Source of the DNA: Salipaludibacillus daqingensis
GTDB lineage: Bacteria; Bacillota; Bacilli; Bacillales; Salisediminibacteriaceae
Assembly (NCBI RefSeq): GCF_029891575.1
Contig: NZ_JARZHF010000009.1
Location: 124,001-188,000, forward strand
Direction of reading: 5' to 3'
DNA length: 64,000 bases
Numbering within the stretch: the first letter of the stretch is position 1; every line of letters starts with the position of its first letter. Position numbers and translations under genes: made by a program. This document shows positions 34,275 to 43,128 of the stretch, piece by piece. The notes below the pieces were generated by a model. It was not told where the DNA came from, did not search any database, and saw only the letters and a list, made by a program, of their open reading frames with translations.

Positions 34275-36707
34275 ATGGCTAAAAGAAAGTTAATTCTTAT
34301 TGGAAATGGAATGGCAGGTGTCAGATGTTTGGAAGAGATCTTGAAAGAAGATCCCAACAGATTTGAAATAACCGTTTTCGGGACAGAACCTCACCCAAAC
34401 TATAATCGAATCATGTTGTCATCCGTACTACAAGGAGACACAACGATTGATGACATTATTCTAAACAGCTATGAATGGTATGAACAACATGGCATCAAAC
34501 TTTTCACGGGAGAAACTGTTGAGAAAATAAACACGGAAGATAAACTACTTTACACAGATAAAGACAGAGAAGTATCCTATGATGACCTTATTATAGCAAC
34601 GGGATCTAATCCTTTCATGCTCCCATTGCCTGGAGCTGATAAAGAAGGTGTTATTGCGTTTCGAAACATTGAAGATTGTGAACAAATGATACGTTCATCA
34701 AAGAAGTATGAACGAGCTGTTGTTATCGGCGGTGGTTTACTTGGACTTGAAGCTGCAAGAGGATTGCTAAACCTTGGAATGGAAGTCGATGTCGTTCACA
34801 TCATGGATCAATTAATGGAGCGTCAACTTGATGCAACTGCCGGAACGATGTTACAAGAAGAGTTGGAAAAACAAGGAATGAATTTCCTTATGGGTTATCA
34901 AACGGAAGCGATATTAGGCGCAGGAAGAGTTAAAAAAGTTTCCTTTAAAAATGCCAAACCTGTAAAAGCAGATCTTGTTGTCATGGCCGTTGGGATCAAA
35001 CCAAATGTCGCCCTTGCAAAAGAGTCAGGGATAAAAACAAACCGCGGTATTGTTGTCGATGATTACATGCAAACGAGCGCACCTGATGTTTATTCCCTCG
35101 GTGAGTGTGCTGAGCACAGAGAAATGGTTTATGGGCTTGTCGCACCACTTTGGGATCAAGGAAAAGCACTCGCTAAAAAGATATGCGAAATAGATGCCGG
35201 AGATGGTTATCAAGGATCGATTCTCTCTACGAAATTAAAAGTAAGTGGTGTAGACGTATTCTCTGCTGGTGAATTCGCTGATAATCCAAATACGAAAGCC
35301 ATTCGAGTGCAAGATGAGTTTGAAGGGCTTTATAAAAAAGTGGTCGTTCGTGACAACAAAGTTGTCGGAGCCGTTCTATTCGGTGATACGAGTGAAGGAA
35401 CAAGACTGCTGAGTATGATCAATAACGAAACGGACATTTCTGAAATGAGCAAAGTGACGATCTTCCAATCAACAGGTCAAGGTGCTGAAAGTGGTGTTGC
35501 TGAAATGGCTGATAGTGATCAGATTTGTGGCTGTAATGGTGTCTCAAAAGGAGATATCGTCACCGCTATTCAAGAACAAAACTTAACAACTGTTTCTGAA
35601 GTAAGAGGTTGTACAAATGCTTCAAGATCTTGCGGTACATGCGCTGGTCTCGTTGGAGATTTACTGGAACATACTCTCGGTGATGAATTTGAAATTGTTG
35701 ATGAGAAAGCTACCGTCTGCGATTGTACAGACTTGACTCATGAAGAAGTCGTAGCCGAAATTCGCGAAAAAGGTCTTACTCATACCAGGGAAGTCATGAA
35801 TGTGTTGGATTGGAGCTCAGATGAAGGTTGCTCAAAATGTCGTCCAGCACTTAATTATTATTTAGGAATGGTACACCCAATGGAACATGAAGATGAAAAG
35901 GAATCAAGGTTTGTAAACGAAAGAATGCACGCAAACATTCAGAAAAATGGAACATACTCCGTCGTTCCAAGGATGTATGGCGGCGTTACGAACTCAAAAG
36001 ATTTAAGAAGAATTGCAGATGTTGCTGATAAATATGACGTCCCATTGCTTAAAGTCACTGGTGGCCAACGCATTGATATGCTTGGTATCAAAAAAGAAGA
36101 TGTTCCCAATGTTTGGAAAGACTTAGATATGCCTTCTGGTTACGCCTACGGTAAGGCAATTCGAACGGTTAAAACGTGTGTTGGTAAAGATTTTTGTAGA
36201 TTTGGAACACAAGATGCAATCGGTCTAGGTATCGCGATCGAAAAGAAATTCGAAAAACTAAACACCCCTCATAAAGTAAAAATGGCAGTTTCGGCATGTC
36301 CAAGAAACTGCGCAGAAGGGGGTATCAAGGATGTTGGTGTAGTTGGTGTTGAAGGTTCTTGGGAAATCTACGTTGGTGGAAACGGTGGCATTACCTTAAG
36401 AGCAGCTGAGTTGTTATGTACCGTTATTACTGGCGAAGAAGTATTAGAAGTCATTGCCGCCTACCTTCAATTCTATAGGGAGAATGCCAGGTATTTAGAA
36501 AGAACATCCCATTGGTTAGAGCGAGTTGGCTTAGACTATATCAAATCAGTTATTTTAGATGATGAGCAAGAAAAACAAAAGTTGGCCAATCGAATGGAAA
36601 TTGCTCTTTCTAATCTTAAAGAGCCTTGGAGCGAAATTATTAATGATGAAAAACAAAAGAATGACCTTTTTGAAAATTATAAAGCCACAGCTGTTGCTCA
36701 AAAGTAG
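34275..36707 (+). CDS. nasD: Assimilatory nitrite reductase [NAD(P)H] large subunit (NasD/NirB)
   Basis: An 810-residue soluble enzyme reducing nitrite to ammonium. Domains in order: FAD-binding (IGNGMAGVRCLEEIL, residue 8 on); NAD-binding (VVIGGGLLGLEAARGL, ~150); a BFD-type [2Fe-2S] domain (CGCNGVSKGD...GCTNASRSCGTC, ~417-457); a second Cys-containing BFD-like repeat (CDCTDL...GCSKCRP, ~485-535); and the siroheme/[4Fe-4S] reductase domain with CVGKDFCRFG (~635) and ACPRNCAEGG (~674) supplying the four cluster cysteines. AGGAGG precedes the ATG. It works with the NirD subunit 15 bp downstream and needs siroheme made by the methylase at 39266. Confidence 0.95.
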   Translation: MAKRKLILIGNGMAGVRCLEEILKEDPNRFEITVFGTEPHPNYNRIMLSSVLQGDTTIDDIILNSYEWYEQHGIKLFTGETVEKINTEDKLLYTDKDREVSYDDLIIATGSNPFMLPLPGADKEGVIAFRNIEDCEQMIRSSKKYERAVVIGGGLLGLEAARGLLNLGMEVDVVHIMDQLMERQLDATAGTMLQEELEKQGMNFLMGYQTEAILGAGRVKKVSFKNAKPVKADLVVMAVGIKPNVALAKESGIKTNRGIVVDDYMQTSAPDVYSLGECAEHREMVYGLVAPLWDQGKALAKKICEIDAGDGYQGSILSTKLKVSGVDVFSAGEFADNPNTKAIRVQDEFEGLYKKVVVRDNKVVGAVLFGDTSEGTRLLSMINNETDISEMSKVTIFQSTGQGAESGVAEMADSDQICGCNGVSKGDIVTAIQEQNLTTVSEVRGCTNASRSCGTCAGLVGDLLEHTLGDEFEIVDEKATVCDCTDLTHEEVVAEIREKGLTHTREVMNVLDWSSDEGCSKCRPALNYYLGMVHPMEHEDEKESRFVNERMHANIQKNGTYSVVPRMYGGVTNSKDLRRIADVADKYDVPLLKVTGGQRIDMLGIKKEDVPNVWKDLDMPSGYAYGKAIRTVKTCVGKDFCRFGTQDAIGLGIAIEKKFEKLNTPHKVKMAVSACPRNCAEGGIKDVGVVGVEGSWEIYVGGNGGITLRAAELLCTVITGEEVLEVIAAYLQFYRENARYLERTSHWLERVGLDYIKSVILDDEQEKQKLANRMEIALSNLKEPWSEIINDEKQKNDLFENYKATAVAQK

Positions 36708-36722
36708 AAAGGGGTAAAACAA

Positions 36723-37046
36723 ATGAGTAAAGCAATAGAAACACAGTTAATCAAAGTCGCAAATGTCGATGAAATTCCGAATCAAGTTGGGAAAGAAGTC
36801 ATTATTGATAACTTGGAAATTGCCATTTTTAGATTAAGTAGTGGAAAATTCAAAGCTGTTGAAAACAAGTGCCCACACAAACAAGGTCCGTTATCAGAAG
36901 GCATTGTCAGCGGAGAATTTGTCTTCTGTCCGTTACATGATTGGAAAATTGACTTGACGAGCGGTGACGTTCAAAAACCTGATGATGGTTGTGTTCGAAC
37001 GTATCACGTTGAAGTAAGGAATAATGAAGTTTTTATAAAAATATAA
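36723..37046 (+). CDS. nasE: Nitrite reductase small subunit NirD/NasE, Rieske type
   Basis: A 107-residue Rieske-fold protein with CPHKQGPLSEG (residue ~56) and CPLHDWKIDL (~76), which hold a [2Fe-2S] cluster through two Cys and two His. It is the small subunit of the NADH nitrite reductase. GAAAGGGG precedes the ATG; 15 bp after nirB and 30 bp before the nitrate reductase gene. Confidence 0.93.
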   Translation: MSKAIETQLIKVANVDEIPNQVGKEVIIDNLEIAIFRLSSGKFKAVENKCPHKQGPLSEGIVSGEFVFCPLHDWKIDLTSGDVQKPDDGCVRTYHVEVRNNEVFIKI

Positions 37047-37076
37047 AGCATTCTCGTAACTAAAGGTGTGATATCT

Positions 37077-39248
37077 ATGAGTGATTTTCTAAACCATTTT
37101 CGATCAAAAGAGTTACAACAAAGCACGGAAAAAGTCATGCCGGCAGTTTGCCCTTACTGTAGTGTTCAATGTTCTATGGAGTTATTAGAACAAACAGCGA
37201 TTACAACAAGAAAATTTAAACCAAAACCATCTAAAAATGATCCTACTTCTGGTGGAAGAATGTGCATTAAAGGGGCAAACGCTCATCAACATGTCTATCA
37301 CCAAGACCGAGTGACAAGACCTATGCTGAAAATGGATGGAGAGTTTATTTCTGTCCCTTGGAAAGTGGCTATTGAATTTATTACTATCCAGTTCCAATCC
37401 ATTCAAGCACACGATGGCCAAGATGCCCTTGGTGTTTATGGTGGCGGATCCCTTACAAATGAAGAAACATATCTCTTAGGAAAATTTGCTAGAATGGCTT
37501 TAAAAACAAAACATATCGATTATAATGGACGGTTCTGCATGAGTGCTTCCTCATTGGCATCCAATGCAGCACTCGGCATAGACCGTGGCTTAACGAATAG
37601 CCTTTCAGAAATTCCCGATGCAAAATGTATTATCTTAGCTGGAACCAACATCGCAGATTGCCAACCTACAATTATTCCTTATTTTCGAAAAGCCAAAAAA
37701 AACGGTGCATATATCATTGTCATTGACCCTAGAGAAACCACTACAGCAAAATTGGCGGATCTTCATTTAAAAGTGAAGCCAGGTACCGACGCTCATCTGG
37801 CCAATGGTATGTTAAAAGTTCTATTTGATGAGAACTATGTCGATGAACATTTTATGGAGTCGCGCACCGATGGTTATCTAGAAGTTGAGAAACAAGTCGA
37901 ATCCATCGACTTGCAAGAAATATCTGATATTACTGGCGTAAATGTAGATGATTTGAAAGAGGCTTCACGACAATACGGTCAAGCAGAAAACGGTTTTCTA
38001 TTCACTGCTCGAGGGGTTGAACAACATTCGAACGGCTACGAAAATGTTCGACAGTTTATTAACCTTGTTCTTGCAACAGGAAAAATCGGCCGCTATGCCG
38101 CTGGATATGGTTCTATTACTGGTCAAGGAAATGGCCAAGGTGGAAGAGAACACGGTCAGAAAGCTGACCAACTTCCTGGTTATCGTTCCATTGAAAACGT
38201 TGAAGACAGAAAATTTATATCAGATTTATGGGGATTGAAAGAATCCGAATTACCTCGAAAAGGCGTATCGGCGTTTGAACTCATTGAAAAAATTGACCGA
38301 CAAGAAATAACAGGGTTATTCGTTATGGGTTCAAACCCAGTTGTATCAAACCCCGACTCTATTTTTGTAGAAAAGGCATTAAAGAAATTGAAGTATTTAG
38401 TCGTTGTCGATATGTTTATTTCTGAAACAGCTCAATTAGCTGATCTGATCCTCCCTACTTCTTCATATTTAGAAGACACCGGGACGATGACAAACTTAGA
38501 AGGAAGAGTCGTTCTAAGAAGAGGTGAACGACAACCTCCTAAGGACGTAAAGCATGATTGGGAAATACTAGCAATGATCGCTTCAGCATTAGGATATGAA
38601 AAAGCTTTTTCTTATTCATCAGCTGAAGACATATTTGAAGAACTACGTCTAGCAACCAAGGGAGCTAAAGCAGATTATTCAGGAATTTCTTATAAACGAC
38701 TAGATCAAGAGGGAATATTTTGGCCTTGTCCAAACGAAGGACATCCCGGAACAAATCGTTTGTTTGATCAGTCTTTTGCTCATGAGAATGAGCGCGCCCT
38801 CTTTTATCCTTTGCAAGGAAAAAAACAGTCGTCCATGACAACGGTAGAGCATCCTCTTCTTTTAACGACTGGAAGAGTAATGGAGCATTATTTAACTGGT
38901 GTTCAAACCCGTCGGAGTCCAGATCTTAATAAACGATATCCTGAACCGCTATTAGAAATACACCCTGAGACAGGGGCACAATATAACATTTCAGATGGGG
39001 AAATTTTTCAATTAAGTTCCACTAGAGGATCCATGATTATTCGAAGTAAATTCACAGACCAAATACGTAAAGATACGATATTTGCTCCTTTTCACTGGGG
39101 AAATTCTCAATCCATTAATCGAGTTACAAAGGGAAAGTTAGATCCATATTGCAAAATGCCTGAATTCAAACTTACTGCTGTTTCTATTACTCCATTAGTA
39201 AGAAACTCAAGTAAAAATCCAGAAGAATCCGTTAGTATGAAACGATAA
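37077..39248 (+). CDS. nasC: Assimilatory nitrate reductase catalytic subunit NasC
   Basis: A 723-residue molybdopterin enzyme reducing nitrate to nitrite in the cytoplasm. An N-terminal [4Fe-4S] motif CPYCSVQC...RMCIKGAN is followed by the bis-MGD domains. The Mo-ligand cysteine is expected in GRFCMSASSLA. Cofactor-binding segments include LAGTNIADCQP, GSNPVVSNPDS and HPETGAQYNISDGE. There is no C-terminal BFD domain and no adjacent NasB electron-transfer subunit, so the electron donor is encoded elsewhere. ATG at 37077 with AAAGGTG upstream; an in-frame GTG three codons earlier is unlikely. Molybdate probably comes via ModABC. Confidence 0.93.
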   Translation: MSDFLNHFRSKELQQSTEKVMPAVCPYCSVQCSMELLEQTAITTRKFKPKPSKNDPTSGGRMCIKGANAHQHVYHQDRVTRPMLKMDGEFISVPWKVAIEFITIQFQSIQAHDGQDALGVYGGGSLTNEETYLLGKFARMALKTKHIDYNGRFCMSASSLASNAALGIDRGLTNSLSEIPDAKCIILAGTNIADCQPTIIPYFRKAKKNGAYIIVIDPRETTTAKLADLHLKVKPGTDAHLANGMLKVLFDENYVDEHFMESRTDGYLEVEKQVESIDLQEISDITGVNVDDLKEASRQYGQAENGFLFTARGVEQHSNGYENVRQFINLVLATGKIGRYAAGYGSITGQGNGQGGREHGQKADQLPGYRSIENVEDRKFISDLWGLKESELPRKGVSAFELIEKIDRQEITGLFVMGSNPVVSNPDSIFVEKALKKLKYLVVVDMFISETAQLADLILPTSSYLEDTGTMTNLEGRVVLRRGERQPPKDVKHDWEILAMIASALGYEKAFSYSSAEDIFEELRLATKGAKADYSGISYKRLDQEGIFWPCPNEGHPGTNRLFDQSFAHENERALFYPLQGKKQSSMTTVEHPLLLTTGRVMEHYLTGVQTRRSPDLNKRYPEPLLEIHPETGAQYNISDGEIFQLSSTRGSMIIRSKFTDQIRKDTIFAPFHWGNSQSINRVTKGKLDPYCKMPEFKLTAVSITPLVRNSSKNPEESVSMKR

Positions 39249-39265
39249 ATGAGAGGGGTACGAAA

Positions 39266-40051
39266 ATGAATAGGAGTGGAACCGTATTTTTCGTAGGAGC
39301 AGGTCCAGGTGACCCTGAATTAATGACAATAAAAGGGGCAAATGCATTAAAAAAAGCCGATGTGATAGTATACGATCGATTGGTAAACACGAAACTATTA
39401 GAGTACGCTAAGCCATTAGTTGAATTAATTTATTGTGGAAAAATGCCTGATAAACACCTCATTCCACAAAAGCAAATTAATAAAATATTAGTGGAAAAAG
39501 CTTTGAAAGGAAAAACAGTCGTCCGCTTAAAAGGTGGAGATCCTAGTATCTTCGGTCGTGTAGGGGAAGAGGCCGAACACTGTGTAGATCATGGCATTTC
39601 TTTTGAAGTTGTCCCTGGAATTACATCTGGAATTTCTGCTTCTATGTATGCGGGTATCCCCTTAACTCACCGTGATTTCAGCTCTTCATGCGCGTTTATT
39701 ACCGGTCACAAAGGGACAAACAATGAAAGAAAGGAAATTCAATGGGAGACACTCTCAACGTCTGTTGACACTCTCGTGTTTTATATGGGTGTTGGCAACA
39801 TCAAAATGATTCAAGAACAACTTTTATTTCACGGAAGACCCGCACATACTCCTGTAGCTCTTGTCCGCTGGGGGACAACAAAAAATCAAGAAACTTTAAC
39901 AGGAACTTTAGAGAATATTTCTCAGAAAGTAGCTGAATCAACATTTCGTTCTCCCGCAATCATCGTCGTTGGTGAAGTGGTAAAATTAAGAGAGAAATTA
40001 GCTTGGTTTAAAGAGCATAAAACCGAATCATACCAACTAGCTGAAGCATAA
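39266..40051 (+). CDS. nasF: Uroporphyrinogen-III C-methyltransferase (SUMT, NasF/CobA)
   Basis: A 261-residue enzyme that twice methylates uroporphyrinogen III with SAM to give precorrin-2, on the path to siroheme. FVGAGPGDPELMTIKGA at the N-terminus, VRLKGGDPSIFGRVGEEAE, and VPGITSGISASMYAGIPLTH are standard SUMT motifs. It is a stand-alone SUMT without fused dehydrogenase/ferrochelatase (CysG) or HemD domains. Last gene of the nitrate cluster, 17 bp after nasC; it supplies the siroheme for nitrite reductase. A terminator follows. Confidence 0.93.
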   Translation: MNRSGTVFFVGAGPGDPELMTIKGANALKKADVIVYDRLVNTKLLEYAKPLVELIYCGKMPDKHLIPQKQINKILVEKALKGKTVVRLKGGDPSIFGRVGEEAEHCVDHGISFEVVPGITSGISASMYAGIPLTHRDFSSSCAFITGHKGTNNERKEIQWETLSTSVDTLVFYMGVGNIKMIQEQLLFHGRPAHTPVALVRWGTTKNQETLTGTLENISQKVAESTFRSPAIIVVGEVVKLREKLAWFKEHKTESYQLAEA

Positions 40052-40071
40052 ATGAACTTTTAATAAAAAAT

Positions 40072-40106
40072 AAAGATGCACACAATAAACGTGTGCATCT
40101 TTTTAC
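40072..40106 (+). terminator. Terminator of the nitrate assimilation cluster
   Basis: A perfect 12-bp stem AAAGATGCACAC/GTGTGCATCTTT with a 7-nt loop and T run. Confidence 0.9.
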
Positions 40107-40127
40107 ATAGTAATTTTTAGAAAGGCA

Positions 40128-40598
40128 TTACAAAATGTCTAACCTTACAATTAGCGCTAATAGTAATTGTAAAAGAATTTGAATATTCACTGATACTTGT
40201 GTATCTGTCGTTTTTACATCTACATTACGAGAGTTTTCGACAACTGTTTTCTGGAAAGTCATTTGCTTTGTTTTTGCTGTTTGTAAAAGGTCTTGAGTCA
40301 CTTTTTCTGCTTTACTGCTATCGGCAATCGAGATATTAATGACCAATGCAATAGCCGCTTGTAATGCTGCTTGCAATGAAACAGCTGCTTTCGTATCTGT
40401 TGTAGAAACTGTAATGTCACAAGAATCCTTTATAAAAATATATTCTTCGGACGTTTGCACTGTTTTATTTACTTGATCAGCTGCTTGAGTATCATCTGTT
40501 TGCATTGTAGGATGGCACTGATCAGGATCTAACGCAGACCATTCGCTCCTTTTTGACTTGTCATTACCTGAATAATAAATTTCTTGGTTCATGTTCAT
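40128..40598 (-). CDS. cotX: Spore coat protein of the CotX/CotV family, duplicated domain
   Basis: 156 residues. Two CotX-type repeats are visible: ITVSTTDTKAAVSLQAALQA, then AIALVINI (~78-105), and VDVKTTDTQVSVNIQILLQL, then LLALIVRL (~129-155), each a TTDT strand followed by a hydrophobic helix. CotX proteins are in the insoluble crust of the spore coat. The N-terminal ~45 residues are polar with CHPTMQTDD. GAAAGGAGG precedes the ATG, and a sigma-K-like -10 (CATAAGCTA) lies just upstream. It follows the CotW-like gene on the same strand, as in the cotVWX cluster. Confidence 0.85.
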   Translation of the reverse strand: MNMNQEIYYSGNDKSKRSEWSALDPDQCHPTMQTDDTQAADQVNKTVQTSEEYIFIKDSCDITVSTTDTKAAVSLQAALQAAIALVINISIADSSKAEKVTQDLLQTAKTKQMTFQKTVVENSRNVDVKTTDTQVSVNIQILLQLLLALIVRLDIL

Positions 40599-40615
40599 CC
40601 TCCTTTCAGTTACGA

Positions 40616-40642
40616 TAGCTTATGCATCATATCCTCATTTGC
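40616..40642 (-). promoter_or_regulatory. Sigma-K-like promoter of cotX
   Basis: Minus-strand CATAAGCTA (40616-40624) matches the -10 CATANNNTA exactly. At 16 bp upstream there is GC where AC is expected, so it is a partial match. Confidence 0.5.
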
Positions 40643-40699
40643 ATGGACAGCTGGCTGAAGACATTTCACTATTTTGAGAAAGTAATTACCCGTGTAATC

Positions 40700-40927
40700 T
40701 TATCTCCTTTGATTTGGGACATTGTGTTCGGTATACGTTTTATTTGCTTGTTCACTAAATTTTTCCACATCTTCTTGTAATTTTTGTACGACTTCTTTTA
40801 ATCGTTTTTTGTCCTCAAGAGAGAGGTTTCTGTCTTTTTCTACTCCGTGCTTCGTTAATACTTGATCGACCATTAAATCGAGCAATTGCTGTTGTGTTTT
40901 ATCCACCTTGACACTTCCTTTACTCAT
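40700..40927 (-). CDS. cotW: CotW-like spore coat protein
   Basis: A 75-residue charged protein. The segment LLDLMVDQVLTKHGVEKDRN followed by SLEDKKRLKEVVQKLQEDVE resembles the KHGV-and-helix region of B. subtilis CotW. Its place next to cotX and a sigma-K-like promoter (AC-N17-CATAATCTA) strengthen the call. AGGAAG lies upstream of the ATG. CotW is a crust morphogenesis protein partner of CotX. The length is shorter than B. subtilis CotW (about 105), with the C-terminal tail missing. Confidence 0.65.
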   Translation of the reverse strand: MSKGSVKVDKTQQQLLDLMVDQVLTKHGVEKDRNLSLEDKKRLKEVVQKLQEDVEKFSEQANKTYTEHNVPNQRR

Positions 40928-40934
40928 TTAGTAT

Positions 40935-40962
40935 TAGATTATGTCCACCGTTTTTTTATGGT
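40935..40962 (-). promoter_or_regulatory. Sigma-K-type promoter of cotW
   Basis: Minus strand AC (40961-40962), 17 bp, CATAATCTA (40935-40943): full match to AC-N16-17-CATANNNTA. Confidence 0.65.
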
Positions 40963-41096
40963 GATAATGAACGTGCGGATTGTGATAGGATTAATTACTA
41001 TTTTTCCCAAGGATAAGTACTCATAACATCCATATATTAAGGAATGTGGTCATTATTTCAGAGAAGGACCATATTTATAAAATAAGGAGGATGAAG

Positions 41097-41615
41097 ATGG
41101 GTATATTGAGCGGAAATCAAAAAAATGAACCAATGCATTACGGTGAAATATTTAGTACTTGGACGTATTCAACGACTGCGAAATCAGTCAAGTCCATGTA
41201 TCAACTTTATGAGAATCATTGTGGTGATGACGATCTGAAAAAAAATATACGTCAATTAATCGACCAAGTAAGTCAAGAAGAGCAGCAAGTAGATCAATTG
41301 CTCAAAGAAAATGGGATTGGATTACCTCCAAGTCCAGCTGAAAGACCTAAAGCTTCACTTGAAGAAATCCCTCCAGGGGCAAAGATGACCGATCAAGATA
41401 TTTCCTGGCAAGTTTCTACAGACCTTGCAGCTGGACTTCTTGCCTGTAGTAAAGCAATGGCACAAAGCACGAGAGAAGATATTGCCATAATGTATGGACA
41501 ATTCCACCAAGACAAAGCACAATCCGCTTTAAAAATGCTCAGGCTTAACAAAGAAAAAGGTTGGTTAGTTCCACCGCCATTAGAAGTTGGAACACCAAAA
41601 GAACAAATGATTTAA
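41097..41615 (+). CDS. DUF3231 family protein
   Basis: A 172-residue helical protein. The pattern MHYGEIFSTWTYSTTAKSVK, a loop with NGIGLPPSPAERP, then DLAAGLLACSKAMAQSTRED and a closing helix before GWLVPPP is that of DUF3231, a four-helix-bundle, ferritin-like fold common in spore formers, often in two tandem copies; this one has a single copy. Function unknown. I use ATG 41097, 6 bp after AAGGAGG; the ATG at 41091 touches the ribosome binding site. Confidence 0.75.
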   Translation: MGILSGNQKNEPMHYGEIFSTWTYSTTAKSVKSMYQLYENHCGDDDLKKNIRQLIDQVSQEEQQVDQLLKENGIGLPPSPAERPKASLEEIPPGAKMTDQDISWQVSTDLAAGLLACSKAMAQSTREDIAIMYGQFHQDKAQSALKMLRLNKEKGWLVPPPLEVGTPKEQMI

Positions 41616-41621
41616 ACATTT

Positions 41622-41652
41622 CTCCTCCCGTTTTGTCGGGAGGAGTTTTTTC
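41622..41652 (+). terminator. Terminator after the DUF3231 gene
   Basis: A 9-bp stem CTCCTCCCG/CGGGAGGAG with a T run. Confidence 0.9.
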
Positions 41653-41884
41653 CTTTGGCATGAGACTACTTATGTTGAAAAATGATTTATGTAATCGAGT
41701 TTATAGGGGGAATATTTATGTTTTTTCATATGAAGGAATTGTGAAGTGAAAACATCTAGACCTGATAATCGACAGAGGAAGAATAATTTTGACACTTTCG
41801 TAGCCTTCCTCCCCCTAGACAGGTGAACCTTAACAAGTCACAATAATAATATATAATCATATACTCAGGGGAGGTTCTATCTAT

Positions 41885-42868
41885 ATGACTCAGTCATTTA
41901 AAGCATTAGTAGCCAATGAAAACGGTGAAATAAATATTGCAGATCGAACATTTGCAGACTTACCTTCAGGTGAAGTCACCATTCGGGTTCATTACTCCGG
42001 AGTGAACTTCAAAGATGGACTAGCATCACTTAATCCAAAATCAAAAGTATCAGATAAATATCCTCACGTACCGGGAATTGATTTAGCTGGGGAAGTAGTT
42101 GACTCCAAAGATGATCAATTCCGTGTTGGTGACCTTGTTATTGTCACGAGCTATGAACTTGGCGTAGGCCATGACGGTGGTTTTAGTGAATATGCCTGCG
42201 TCCCTGCCAAATGGGTCGTTGCATTACCAAAAGGACTAACGACAAGAGAAGCAATGATCATTGGTACTGCTGGTTTCACTGCAGCCTTATCGATTCACCG
42301 ATTGGAACAAAGAGGATTGACTCAAGATGAAGAACCAATTCTAGTTACTGGAGCTACGGGTGGTGTCGGAAGTATGGCTGTATCCATGCTTTCGAAACGA
42401 GGCTATTCCGTAACGGCAAGTACTGGGAAAAAATCCGAGCACCCATATTTAAAAAACCTTGGAGCTCATTCTATTATTGACCGAGAAGAAGTGACACCTG
42501 AAAAAATCAGACCGCTTCAAAGACAACGTTGGGCTGCTGCAATTGATCCAACTGGCGGAAAACCACTGGCTTCCATATTAAGTGCGACTAAACAAGGGGG
42601 AGCTGTTGCTGTCAGTGGATTAACTGCTGGTGTTGAAATTCCAACAACCGTTATGCCATTTATTTTAAGAGGAGTTGACCTCCTTGGAATTGATTCAGGT
42701 TATTGTCCAATGCCCTTGCGTCAAAAGGTCTGGGATAGAACAGCTACAGACCTTAAACCAGATCATTTAGATGACATCGCAACAGAAATTGGTTTTGAAG
42801 AACTACCAAATGCGTTGAGTGAGATATTACAAGGTAACGTTCGAGGTAGGTATTTACTTAAACTATAA
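41885..42868 (+). CDS. YhdH/YhfP-family quinone oxidoreductase (MDR superfamily)
   Basis: A 327-residue NADPH-dependent oxidoreductase without catalytic zinc. GVNFKDGLASLNP, PHVPGIDLAGEV, YELGVGHDGGFSEYA and the nucleotide motif VTGATGGVGSMAV (~155) are typical of YhdH/AcuI. AcuI relatives reduce acrylyl-CoA; the natural substrate in bacilli is unclear. GGGGAGG precedes the ATG. A terminator follows. Confidence 0.88.
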   Translation: MTQSFKALVANENGEINIADRTFADLPSGEVTIRVHYSGVNFKDGLASLNPKSKVSDKYPHVPGIDLAGEVVDSKDDQFRVGDLVIVTSYELGVGHDGGFSEYACVPAKWVVALPKGLTTREAMIIGTAGFTAALSIHRLEQRGLTQDEEPILVTGATGGVGSMAVSMLSKRGYSVTASTGKKSEHPYLKNLGAHSIIDREEVTPEKIRPLQRQRWAAAIDPTGGKPLASILSATKQGGAVAVSGLTAGVEIPTTVMPFILRGVDLLGIDSGYCPMPLRQKVWDRTATDLKPDHLDDIATEIGFEELPNALSEILQGNVRGRYLLKL

Positions 42869-42884
42869 TGATTTTAGTGTTTGG

Positions 42885-42938
42885 AAGAACCTGATTTGAT
42901 TTGATGAAGCCTTTTTTGGCCAAGTCAGGTTCTTTTTA
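42885..42938 (+). terminator. Terminator after the YhdH-like gene
   Basis: A 10-bp stem AAGAACCTGA/TCAGGTTCTT with T run; the loop holds a second dyad around TTGGCCAA. Confidence 0.8.
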
Positions 42939-42984
42939 GTTTTGATTTCTACTTCGATGGTTTACTGCCTTTCATCGCTGACCC

Positions 42985-43056
42985 TCTCGTTCGTCGGGCA
43001 CTATGACCATCCTTTACTTCCCTTCGCTCGGCTGATAGCAAATAAAAGGAGCTATC
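42985..43056 (-). repeat. Copy B of the 72-bp dispersed intergenic repeat
   Basis: The inverted counterpart of 791-862 (60/72 identical). On the minus strand it begins GATAGC...GCTATC, a perfect 6-bp hairpin, where copy A has GATAGT...GCTATC; the pairing is kept by a G-T wobble. It lies between two unrelated convergent genes. Confidence 0.75.
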
Positions 43057-43128
43057 TAACTCGATTACTGCCTAGCAATTTTCTTGTCAGTAAATCATAT
43101 AACTGCTAAACCTAATACTAATTCCCAA

